Assembly (NCBI GenBank): GCA_024276395.1 | Contig: JAJRXH010000172.1 | Location: 1-5,185 of the forward strand | DNA length: 5,185 nt | Origin: an archaeon | GTDB taxonomy: Archaea > Asgardarchaeota > Heimdallarchaeia > Hodarchaeales > S146-22 | Direction: 5' to 3' | Shown: piece after piece, positions 1 through 5,185 of the stretch | How positions within the stretch are numbered: the first letter of the stretch is position 1 | Layout: each line of letters starts with the position of its first letter | Made by a program: the position numbers and the translations under genes | Notes under the pieces: generated by a model | Told to the model about the DNA's origin: nothing | Seen by the model: the letters and a program-made list of their open reading frames with translations, nothing else | The model's database searches: none

Positions 1-321
1 AAGCAGGATGAGGGTACCCGCGAGCACCGAGACGATCTTGCCAGCAGTGAACCCATCGATGAACAAGTCAAGAAAGCCGACAATCACGGAGAACAATGGT
101 GGCCAGGAGATGGCCGTCCATCCACCATAGCCCTTTCCAGCAAAAATCTCACGTCCGGCAAGGAGCATCATTGCTCCGTCGCCTTCTTCAAAACTTTTGT
201 GGAATGCCATGGCAATGGTGATGGTCAGCACGAAAAAAAGGAGAGGAATGAAAGTTGTGGAGAGCATGAGTTTTTTAACATTAGTTAGTGTGGGTTGATG
301 CGTTGACGATGTGTGCTTCAT
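1..321 (-). CDS. N-terminal part of a multi-pass membrane glycosyltransferase, GT39/ArnT/PMT-like (runs off the left edge)
   Basis: The frame is open for 107 codons from ATG at 321 to the window edge, so only the N-terminus is present. Residues 1-18 are polar and end in Lys-Lys, residues about 20-40 form a first membrane helix (PLLFFVLTITIAMAF), and then comes a short loop with EEGDGAMMLLAGREIF (45-60), GKGYGGW and SWPPL (72-76). Further hydrophobic stretches follow at about 77-90 and 93-107. An acidic residue just after the first helix (Asp48 here), then a GKGY-like segment and a WPPL or PPL motif, is the usual start of lipid-phosphosugar-dependent GT39/ArnT/PMT enzymes, where the acid helps catalysis on the outer face of the membrane. 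Family and function are inferred from this N-terminus alone; donor and acceptor are unknown. The start is uncertain: ATG at 321 lies 10 nt after a GGAG, and ATG at 267 is an alternative. Its 5' portion is richer in GC than the other genes. Confidence 0.72.
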   Translation of the reverse strand, partial: MKHTSSTHQPTLTNVKKLMLSTTFIPLLFFVLTITIAMAFHKSFEEGDGAMMLLAGREIFAGKGYGGWTAISWPPLFSVIVGFLDLFIDGFTAGKIVSVLAGTLILL

Positions 322-331
322 TCATTCGTAT

Positions 332-335
332 CTCC
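332..335 (-). promoter_or_regulatory. Ribosome binding site (GGAG) before the GT39-like gene
   Basis: GGAG on the minus strand sits 10 nt before the ATG at 321 used for the membrane glycosyltransferase, and only 6 nt before another ATG at 325. That second ATG opens a 14-codon frame ending at 281. The spacing therefore fits the tiny frame better than the real gene, which makes the start assignment less certain. Confidence 0.4.
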
Positions 336-377
336 GTTCATTTTTTTGTAAATTTGTTAAAGACCCATGAATGTCAA

Positions 378-390
378 GAAGAATTTCTTC
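378..390. repeat. Short perfect inverted repeat (GAAGAA-T-TTCTTC) after the dehydrogenase gene
   Basis: A 13-base palindrome with six-base arms and a single central base lies 2 bases past the stop codon of the sugar dehydrogenase. The centre is too tight for a good RNA hairpin loop and no T-run follows it on the minus strand, so a bacterial-type terminator is unlikely. It could be a protein-binding site or chance. Confidence 0.25.
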
Positions 391-392
391 CG

Positions 393-1652
393 TCAATTAG
401 GAACTAGGTGGTAGATGAATCCATCGAAAGCAGTAATGTACAGTTCATTACTGTCATCCACGCCAAAAGAGGTGATGGGGAATCCCTTGGGCATAACAGC
501 AATGACTTTATTGTGAACGGAGCCACTTTTTTCGTCATAATCAAGTGCCCATATCTTTCCAAATAAGTAGTCAGCATAGATGTATTTTCCAATCAATCCT
601 TCCAATTGTGTTCCTCTATAGACGTATCCACCGATGATGGCGACGCCATCCTTCTTTGTTTCGTATTCCCAAATAGGTAATTCGTATGCTTCTTTATTGC
701 AATCAGTCACGTTCGGTGGATAGCACAAGCTTCCTTCTAGGACATTCCAACCATAATTTTTTCCTTTTTCAACAATGTCAATTTCTTCGCGTCGATTAAA
801 GCCGACGTCTCCGACCCATAGTTTCTTGGTCACGGGATCAAAACTAAAGCGCCATGGATTTCGGAAACCATACGCGTAAATTTCTTCACGGCATCCACCT
901 TTTCCTCCCACGAATGGATTATCTGGGGGAATGCCATAAGGTAGTCCATTGGAAGGTTGATCAACATCGATGCGTATTATTGATCCTAGAAGGTTAGAAC
1001 AATTCTGTCCATTTCGATAAGGATCTCCGTTATAGATGTTTCCAAGTTCAATCGCTCCATCTCCAATGCCAAGATACAAGTAACCATCGGGACCGAAGGT
1101 GATCTGGCCACCATTATGTACCTTATTAAGGATGGTGTCGGTTGCTGGGGGTTTGATGACTTCAAGAAGGATTCGTTCGCTGCTTTTGTTTGCCACGTTT
1201 GGATTAGTAGTACTGACACGGTATTCTGCAAGGATGTTGCGTTGTGGGTCTTCCGTGGTATAGTACACATAAAACCGTCCATTATCCTTGTAATTGGGAT
1301 GAAAAGCTAGGCCAAGAAGCCCTTCTTCGAAGTGCGTCGTGCTCACCTTGTCCGTGATGTTGAGAAAGACGGATGCTTGATAACCCGTAGGGGTATTCTC
1401 CAAGACCTTGATGATTCCTCGTTGCTCGACCACGAAAAGTCTTTCAGTGCCATCATAAGAAGAGACAATGGCTAAAGGATTGCTAAATCTCACGTCAGGA
1501 AATGCTTTCTCTAGCCTATAGGGTGGCGTGTTTATGACGGTATAAATCCAAAATCCAAGGATGGAAGTACCAATGAAAACACCTACAATTATCAGTGTGG
1601 TAAATATCTTGTGTTGCTTGGCGATGTCAAGTATTTTTGAAATTAGGGCCAC
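393..1652 (-). CDS. Membrane-anchored PQQ-dependent sugar dehydrogenase family protein (glucose/sorbosone dehydrogenase type)
   Basis: This 419-residue protein has one N-terminal membrane helix (about residues 18-40, preceded by KQHK, so N-terminus inside) and a six-bladed-propeller domain placed outside the cell. Family motifs appear in order: EEGLLGLAFHP (109-119), KVHNGGQITFGPDGYLYLG (177-195; His179 sits where the catalytic base of soluble glucose and aldose dehydrogenases lies), LLGSIIRID (221-229), YAYGFRNPWRFSFDP (259-273), WVGDVG...EEIDIV with NYGWNVLEG (279-307), and GGYVYRG (341-347). The family oxidises aldose sugars with bound PQQ and passes electrons to an acceptor; PQQ use here is inferred. 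Cys218, Cys254, Cys310 and Cys318 could form disulphides, and N-glycosylation sequons occur at Asn98, 155, 217 and 314. The start is GTG, fixed by AAGGAGG 7 nt upstream. A 98-bp gap separates it from the RGP gene, so it may be transcribed separately. Confidence 0.9.
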   Translation of the reverse strand: MALISKILDIAKQHKIFTTLIIVGVFIGTSILGFWIYTVINTPPYRLEKAFPDVRFSNPLAIVSSYDGTERLFVVEQRGIIKVLENTPTGYQASVFLNITDKVSTTHFEEGLLGLAFHPNYKDNGRFYVYYTTEDPQRNILAEYRVSTTNPNVANKSSERILLEVIKPPATDTILNKVHNGGQITFGPDGYLYLGIGDGAIELGNIYNGDPYRNGQNCSNLLGSIIRIDVDQPSNGLPYGIPPDNPFVGGKGGCREEIYAYGFRNPWRFSFDPVTKKLWVGDVGFNRREEIDIVEKGKNYGWNVLEGSLCYPPNVTDCNKEAYELPIWEYETKKDGVAIIGGYVYRGTQLEGLIGKYIYADYLFGKIWALDYDEKSGSVHNKVIAVMPKGFPITSFGVDDSNELYITAFDGFIYHLVPN

Positions 1653-1659
1653 GTGTCAG

Positions 1660-1666
1660 CCTCCTT
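1660..1666 (-). promoter_or_regulatory. Strong ribosome binding site (AAGGAGG) deciding a GTG start
   Basis: AAGGAGG on the minus strand is the best Shine-Dalgarno match in the window and lies 7 nt before the GTG at 1652. It supports that codon as the start of the sugar dehydrogenase and the inclusion of the N-terminal membrane anchor. Confidence 0.75.
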
Positions 1667-1750
1667 CATATTGGGTTCAAAAAGGTGATTGCTGGACGAA
1701 AATAGTCTCAGCTTGAAAAATAAAATACTTGGTGAATGAAAAACTCTTGG

Positions 1751-2869
1751 TCAAAGAGCCTCGAATAATTCATTCCAAACTTTCATTCCTTTTAGGAAAT
1801 TAGAAAGTGCTGCTTGATACTTTTTCATTTTTTGGTCATTGATTTTTAGGAAATCGTCAAGATGCTGTATTATTTCATAATAACACTCATAATAAGATTG
1901 CCCACTTAATTCTACATTACGAAGAAAGTCGCAGAACTGATCGGTTAACTCCATTCCCATAATTTCTTGGTCTAGATCCTTGAACAAGTCGTGTTCATTG
2001 CGAGTTTGTCTAACAAGGGGGTGGCCATAACTAATGAGATGATTAAGATGGTCAGCTATTCTCTTGATGATGTAGCTTGCCCAAATGTCATCGTATCTTC
2101 CCACGTGAGGACTCAAGAAATAGGCAGGGATGACCTCTCTTGCTAGTGAAGTGTTCTGGGAGTTAAATGGAGCCCATGTTCCGGGCATCAAGGCTATGTT
2201 CCCATCTATTTCCGTTTTCATCCCAGTCACGCATATTGGAAAGTTCATTCTCGTGATGGCATCGATGTCCGGATCATCAAGCCAAAGCCCCGCGTTTACC
2301 GCAATTTTGCCTTTCACCTTACATTTCGTGATGAATTCGTGTTCATCATTGCCTCTTTGACTTAATGGATGCCCCCTGTGATAAAAGATCTGATGGTTTT
2401 TTTCTTCTAGGAGTGAACAAGGATTGAACCATCCACTTGAGCTTTCGATGCCAATGATTTGCGTGATCTTTCCCGTCATTCCATGTCCAGGATTGCCCAG
2501 GAAATCATCATTCGTCACGATATTATCATCGTCGATGGTGGTAATGACATCAAAATCGTTCTCATAAGCATAGAGCATTCCCACGTTTCTTCGTTGAATG
2601 CAATTCCATGGCAAGAAGTCTTTGAATTTCGGAAACTGACGCAAGTATTCTTCTTGTCTCTCCACGCTGAAATAAATTATATGATGCTCACTTTTTTGGT
2701 CAAGATCCTTGCAAAATTTTTCTGCGGCCGAGGGAGTTCGCTGGTCCCCGATGACAATGAACGTGATCTCGTGATGACCGTAGAAGGAGAGGTTTTTCAC
2801 GTATTTTTCTAATAACTTGGGTACATGAATGGTCGTGGTGACAATGGCCTGTCTTTTTTCATTACTCAT
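1751..2869 (-). CDS. RGP-family protein, UDP-arabinopyranose mutase-like (reversibly glycosylated polypeptide)
   Basis: The 372-residue protein, of similar length to plant RGPs, has a GT-A-like fold signature and no signal peptide or membrane helix, so it should be cytosolic. Family landmarks are: RRNVGMLYAY (93-102) leading into VITTIDDDN (108-116), matching the plant TIDDDC metal and nucleotide-sugar site; YHRGHPLSQRG (163-173), matching plant VRGYPFSLREG; AVNAGLWLDDPDIDA (190-204), matching plant SHGLWLNIPDYDA; and GRYDDIWASYIIKRIADHL (257-275), matching plant GRYDDMWAGW. Plant RGPs interconvert UDP-arabinopyranose and UDP-arabinofuranose and become glycosylated on an arginine. Arg165 and Arg172 keep the seven-residue spacing I recall for rice UAM1 Arg158 and Arg165. 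Mutase activity is inferred, and the sugar may differ from arabinose. The ATG overlaps the end of the SDR gene by 8 bp, with GAAGG 8 nt upstream, so translation is probably coupled. The 3' end is notably AT-rich. Confidence 0.88.
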   Translation of the reverse strand: MSNEKRQAIVTTTIHVPKLLEKYVKNLSFYGHHEITFIVIGDQRTPSAAEKFCKDLDQKSEHHIIYFSVERQEEYLRQFPKFKDFLPWNCIQRRNVGMLYAYENDFDVITTIDDDNIVTNDDFLGNPGHGMTGKITQIIGIESSSGWFNPCSLLEEKNHQIFYHRGHPLSQRGNDEHEFITKCKVKGKIAVNAGLWLDDPDIDAITRMNFPICVTGMKTEIDGNIALMPGTWAPFNSQNTSLAREVIPAYFLSPHVGRYDDIWASYIIKRIADHLNHLISYGHPLVRQTRNEHDLFKDLDQEIMGMELTDQFCDFLRNVELSGQSYYECYYEIIQHLDDFLKINDQKMKKYQAALSNFLKGMKVWNELFEAL

Positions 2870-3950
2870 CTACATCGCCTTCATTGTGAATTATTTTTTT
2901 CTGATATCGGAGTACTCTCTCCAATCCTTCTCGTAAGGAGATCTTTGGCCTCCACTTCAAGACTTTTGTCATTTTCGTGATGTTTGCGTATCGAGCTTGC
3001 ACACCAACGGGTTTCTCGACTAATGGTTTTATCCTGGGTGAATAGCCCTCTATGTCACATAATATTCGGATTATTTCGATGAAACTCGTGGGTTTTCCCG
3101 ATCCGATGTTAATTCCACAGCCGTTGGAAACTTTTTGTGCGATTAGCTGCATTGCTTCCACGACGTCATCGATGTGCACGAAATCCCGGGATTGTTTTCC
3201 AGTCCCCCAAACAATCACGGGATCTTCTCTTTTTGCTATCCGATTAGCGATGGCTGGAACTGGATAAGTCAAGTCTTGATCTTCTCCATATCCAGAAAAG
3301 GGCCTCACGCATGAAGTAGCCAAGCCATACTGTTCAGAAGCAGTTCTTGCTAGGTATTCTCCCGTGAGCTTGCTCCATCCATAGGTTAAATCTGGTATGC
3401 CAAGATGTTCATTGAACTGAATGTAGTCCTCGGATAACGGAACATTATCACTTTCAGTTTGCAAGTGAATGGGATAGGCAGCACTAGAACTGGCAAATTG
3501 AATGCGATTGAAATGTTCAATGTTTCGTGTTACCCACAAGAAAAAAAGTGAGTCTATGGCGAGATCGGTAGCCACAAGCATTGGATCACCCTCAATGAGT
3601 TGACGTCCCCCAACTATTGAAGCGAGATGGTAGACTTCGTCAAACTCTGGTAATTCTAGCATTCTTTCAGGGCGAGATTGCACTTGTGAGTAGAAAAATT
3701 CGATAGCATTCACGTGAAAAAAGGTGATTTCACCATCATCTGAGCCATAAATCACTCGTTGAAAGGTATCATCATCTACAACTTTTTTCTCACTAACGAT
3801 TTCGAAGGGTAACCATCGGTCTGGGTGCCAGCCTGTGCTTAGATCATCCACGATCCAAATAGTGTATCCCTTTTTGAACAAATTTCTGACAAGATGCCGA
3901 CCTACGAAGCCGCATCCACCAGTAACTAATACCATCTTTGTTCTTGTCAT
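2862..3950 (-). CDS. NAD-dependent epimerase/dehydratase, extended SDR family (nucleotide-sugar modifying)
   Basis: The 362-residue enzyme has a Rossmann fold: TGGCGFVG (10-17) binds the dinucleotide and VDDLSTG (34-40) ends the second strand with the acidic pair typical of NAD-preferring members. Also visible are YHLAS (107-111), SSSAAYP (154-160), the catalytic pair Tyr190 and Lys194 in YGWSKLTGE, RPFSGYGE (216-223), GTGKQSRDFVHIDDV (249-263), NIGSG (281-285) and a C-terminal LKWRPKISLREGLE (331-344). These place it with UDP-sugar 4-epimerases, decarboxylases and dehydratases; the substrate cannot be read from sequence. A stretch near residues 52-74, acidic and absent from typical short members, precedes the third strand. 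Its stop lies inside the start of the RGP gene, which suggests that both act on one nucleotide sugar, for example making the pyranose that RGP isomerises. The ATG at 3950 has only a weak AAGG very close upstream; ATG at 3935 is possible. A 151-bp gap separates it from the glycosyltransferase. Confidence 0.92.
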   Translation of the reverse strand: MTRTKMVLVTGGCGFVGRHLVRNLFKKGYTIWIVDDLSTGWHPDRWLPFEIVSEKKVVDDDTFQRVIYGSDDGEITFFHVNAIEFFYSQVQSRPERMLELPEFDEVYHLASIVGGRQLIEGDPMLVATDLAIDSLFFLWVTRNIEHFNRIQFASSSAAYPIHLQTESDNVPLSEDYIQFNEHLGIPDLTYGWSKLTGEYLARTASEQYGLATSCVRPFSGYGEDQDLTYPVPAIANRIAKREDPVIVWGTGKQSRDFVHIDDVVEAMQLIAQKVSNGCGINIGSGKPTSFIEIIRILCDIEGYSPRIKPLVEKPVGVQARYANITKMTKVLKWRPKISLREGLERVLRYQKKIIHNEGDVDE

Positions 3951-4101
3951 TGACCTTCACGACTTTATTTGTTCTTCATCCTTGCATCCTACCATCATTA
4001 GTTCACTTGTATTGTATTTTTGTAATAATCATGTTCGTCAATCAGATTTTTACACGTTGCACGCTTAATTCATTCTTCGTCAAGTGGTGAATCTCATTTT
4101 C

Positions 4102-4853
4102 CTACTTTCTTCTTTTAAGATAGTGGCGATAACTTGGTTTCACGAAATTGATTGGGTCACAAAATCGATATTTAATTCCGACCTTGATGTATTCAAAATT
4201 TCTCACGAAAGTGTTGGATGACTCACCTTCGATTCGAGCTCTCCAAACGGTAGGAACTTCTATAATCTTGATGTCAAACCTCAGGGGTTTTACCATGCAT
4301 TCTAATAGGAATGGATGTCGGAGTTCTTCCCAGGTAAACATTTTAAGGAGTTCAGCCTTATAAAGCCGAAATGCATAGCTTAAATCACTCAAGTTAACGG
4401 CATACAAGACTCGAAAGATTTTTTGAAAAAATAATTGAGGACATACTTTAGGGGGTTATATTTGCGGAATCCTCCGTTTTTCCATCTCGTGGCGATCACG
4501 ATGTCAGTGTCAGTTTTGTCGAACATCTCAATCATTGGTTTCACGGTTCGGGGATCTGTCTCTAGATCACTGGCCATGAGCAGGATGTATTTTCCCTTGG
4601 CTAGTTGAATTCCCTCCTGTAGCGCCCCACCTAGGCAAGGTTTTTCTTGACGATGAATTTTTATTTTTCCAGTGATCTTCTTTTCTAATAGCTTACAAGT
4701 CTTGATGCTTTCAGGTTTGGTGTATTTCGAAATGATTATGAGATATTCTTTGATGTATTTGCCTACAGTGGATTCTAAATGAGTTACAGTGAGTAATAAT
4801 GAGATTGTCTCATTCATTACTGGTAATAAGCACGTGATCGAGGAGACTTCCAT
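4102..4853 (-). pseudogene. Family 2 glycosyltransferase split by a -1 frameshift (polyprenol-phosphate sugar transferase-like)
   Basis: Two overlapping frames together give one GT2 protein of about 250 residues. The upstream frame (4853 to stop at 4389) has CLLPVMNET (8-16, nucleotide-sugar binding), CLGGALQEGIQLAKGKYI (73-90) and MASDLETDP (93-101, the DXD-type metal site). The downstream frame (stop at 4102) continues with QKIFRVLYAVNLSDLSYAFR, the acceptor-side Asp and FRLY region of DPM1/ArnC-like enzymes, and a basic tail ending KRRK. Adding one base to the T6-C-A6 tract at 4431-4419, or slipping back one base there, joins them smoothly as NYFF-QKIFRV. Intact relatives transfer a sugar from a nucleotide donor to a lipid carrier or glycan; this one has no membrane helix. 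Alternatives are assembly error, true decay or recoding. The start is ATG at 4853 with GGTG 6 nt upstream; GTG at 4862 lies inside that GGTG and is less likely. If read as two genes, they would span 4853-4389 and 4407-4102 (TTG start). Confidence 0.85.
4419..4431 (-). other. Frameshift site T6-C-A6 with a -1 slippery heptamer (T TTT TTC)
   Basis: Reading the minus strand, codons TAT-TTT-TTC-AAA-AAA precede the break. T TTT TTC obeys the X XXY YYZ rule for -1 ribosomal slippage, and slipping here leads into CAA-AAA-ATC, exactly the frame needed. The two six-base homopolymers also make it a likely place for a one-base sequencing or replication deletion, or for transcript slippage. I did not find an obvious downstream stimulatory stem-loop. 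Confidence 0.6.
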
Positions 4854-4859
4854 GAAATA

Positions 4860-4863
4860 CACC
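4860..4863 (-). promoter_or_regulatory. Ribosome binding site (GGTG) deciding the glycosyltransferase start
   Basis: GGTG, complementary to the CACC in the 3' tail of 16S rRNA, is 6 nt before the ATG at 4853. It contains the GTG at 4862 that would otherwise be the longest start, so it argues for the ATG, which also places the GT2 core strand near the N-terminus as usual in the family. Confidence 0.5.
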
Positions 4864-4965
4864 AGCTTGATTCATCAACACTGCAACACACTCAGACGAC
4901 CTTATCTTATATGGTTGTTCCTCGTGATATTTGCTCTCACTCATGAGAAAATATGCTCACTTTCA

Positions 4966-4976
4966 AAATATAACTT
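4966..4976 (-). promoter_or_regulatory. Possible archaeal TATA box upstream of the glycosyltransferase
   Basis: In the roughly 160-base gap between the right-edge gene and the glycosyltransferase, the minus strand has GTTATATTTTG preceded by the purine-rich AATGAA, resembling a BRE-TATA pair. A second candidate, CATATAAG at about 4912-4905, would give a shorter leader of roughly 30 nt. Either is a weak match in AT-rich DNA, and both matter only if the organism is an archaeon. Confidence 0.2.
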
Positions 4977-5017
4977 CATTCGTTCAGTTATTAAAGTTTA
5001 GAAGGAATCAATGATAG

Positions 5018-5185
5018 CTACACGTGTTCACGTTTTTTTCTCATGCTGGACACGATATATCTGTTTCCATTATGAAAGTGCCCCCGCAATGCACGTGATA
5101 AGTTGTCCACTATCTTACTTCTTTCCATCTGATCCATGAGGTTAATGGTCCGTGCTTTCAGGTGATTGAAATGGTCATAGCTTCG
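5018..5185 (-). CDS. C-terminal fragment of an unrecognised protein (enters from the right edge)
   Basis: The minus strand is open for 55 codons from the window edge to a TAG at 5018-5020, while the other two minus frames stop within the first nine codons. The fragment begins RSYDHFNHLKAR, continues with LMDQMERSKIVDNLSRALRG and HFHNGNRYIVSSM, and ends in a basic RKKREHV tail. It is hydrophilic, rich in His, Arg and Asn, with no membrane helix, and could be helical in its first half followed by a short strand (RYIVSS). I do not recognise the family. It is on the same strand and about 165 bases upstream of the glycosyltransferase start, so it may belong to the same sugar locus. Fifty-five open codons alone are modest evidence; the protein-like composition and shared strand add support. 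Confidence 0.55.
   Translation of the reverse strand, partial: RSYDHFNHLKARTINLMDQMERSKIVDNLSRALRGHFHNGNRYIVSSMRKKREHV

Noticed and set aside
1116..1310. Plus-strand open frame of 64 codons inside the dehydrogenase gene
   Set aside because: It lies wholly within a gene with clear family motifs and its translation shows no domain; it is a shadow frame.
2459..2812. Plus-strand open frame of 117 codons opposite the RGP gene
   Set aside because: The minus-strand RGP motifs cover the same bases, and the plus-strand product has no recognisable motif.
3835..4068. Plus-strand frame crossing the start of the SDR gene and the gap beyond it
   Set aside because: Its first half is antisense to the Rossmann motif region, and the part in the gap has no ribosome binding site or conserved-looking sequence.
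3951..4101. A promoter or small gene in the gap between the glycosyltransferase and SDR genes
   Set aside because: The minus strand has only weak AT-rich stretches such as AAAATACAATAC and no convincing TATA box, small frame or RNA structure.
4789..5001. Plus-strand 70-codon frame across the gap upstream of the glycosyltransferase
   Set aside because: It partly overlaps the conserved GT2 N-terminus in antisense and its product has no family resemblance.
5020..5027. Palindrome ACACGTGT at the end of the right-edge gene, as an operator or terminator
   Set aside because: It is too short for a hairpin terminator, and CACGTG is common across the window, so no site-specific role is supported.

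Overview
This window is an accessory sugar-metabolism and glycosylation locus. Every supported gene lies on the minus strand, so transcription runs from high to low coordinates. In transcription order it holds: the C-terminal end of an unrecognised protein (5185-5018); a family 2 glycosyltransferase whose reading frame is broken by one base (4853-4102); an NAD-dependent nucleotide-sugar epimerase/dehydratase of the extended SDR type (3950-2862); a reversibly-glycosylated-polypeptide (RGP) protein, related to plant UDP-arabinopyranose mutases (2869-1751); a membrane-anchored protein of the PQQ-dependent glucose/sorbosone dehydrogenase family (1652-393); and the N-terminus of a multi-pass membrane glycosyltransferase of the GT39/ArnT/PMT type (321-1, running off the window). 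Both edge genes were found by translating the ends by hand.

The organism is a prokaryote, and I lean towards an archaeon, perhaps of the Thaumarchaeota/Nitrososphaeria kind. The reasons are prokaryotic RGP homologues, a membrane-anchored PQQ-type sugar dehydrogenase carrying several N-glycosylation sequons, and ribosome binding sites based on GGTG or GGAGG. None of these proves it, and a candidate-phylum bacterium remains possible. Base composition is uneven: about 55% GC in the leftmost 180 bases (hand count) and about 30% at the end of the RGP gene.

The likely core is the SDR-RGP pair, whose genes overlap by 8 bp. In plants a UDP-xylose 4-epimerase makes UDP-arabinopyranose and an RGP mutase converts it to the furanose form. 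Here the RGP protein keeps the DDD motif and two arginines spaced seven residues apart, as I recall for the plant glycosylation and catalytic arginines. The inferred picture is that the pair makes a nucleotide-activated furanose or another rearranged sugar, the GT2 enzyme moves a sugar to a lipid or glycan, and the GT39-type enzyme transfers lipid-linked sugar outside the membrane. The dehydrogenase would act on sugars outside the cell, or may simply be a neighbour. No non-coding stretch exceeds about 155 bases. I see no tRNA, rRNA, CRISPR array or insertion sequence.
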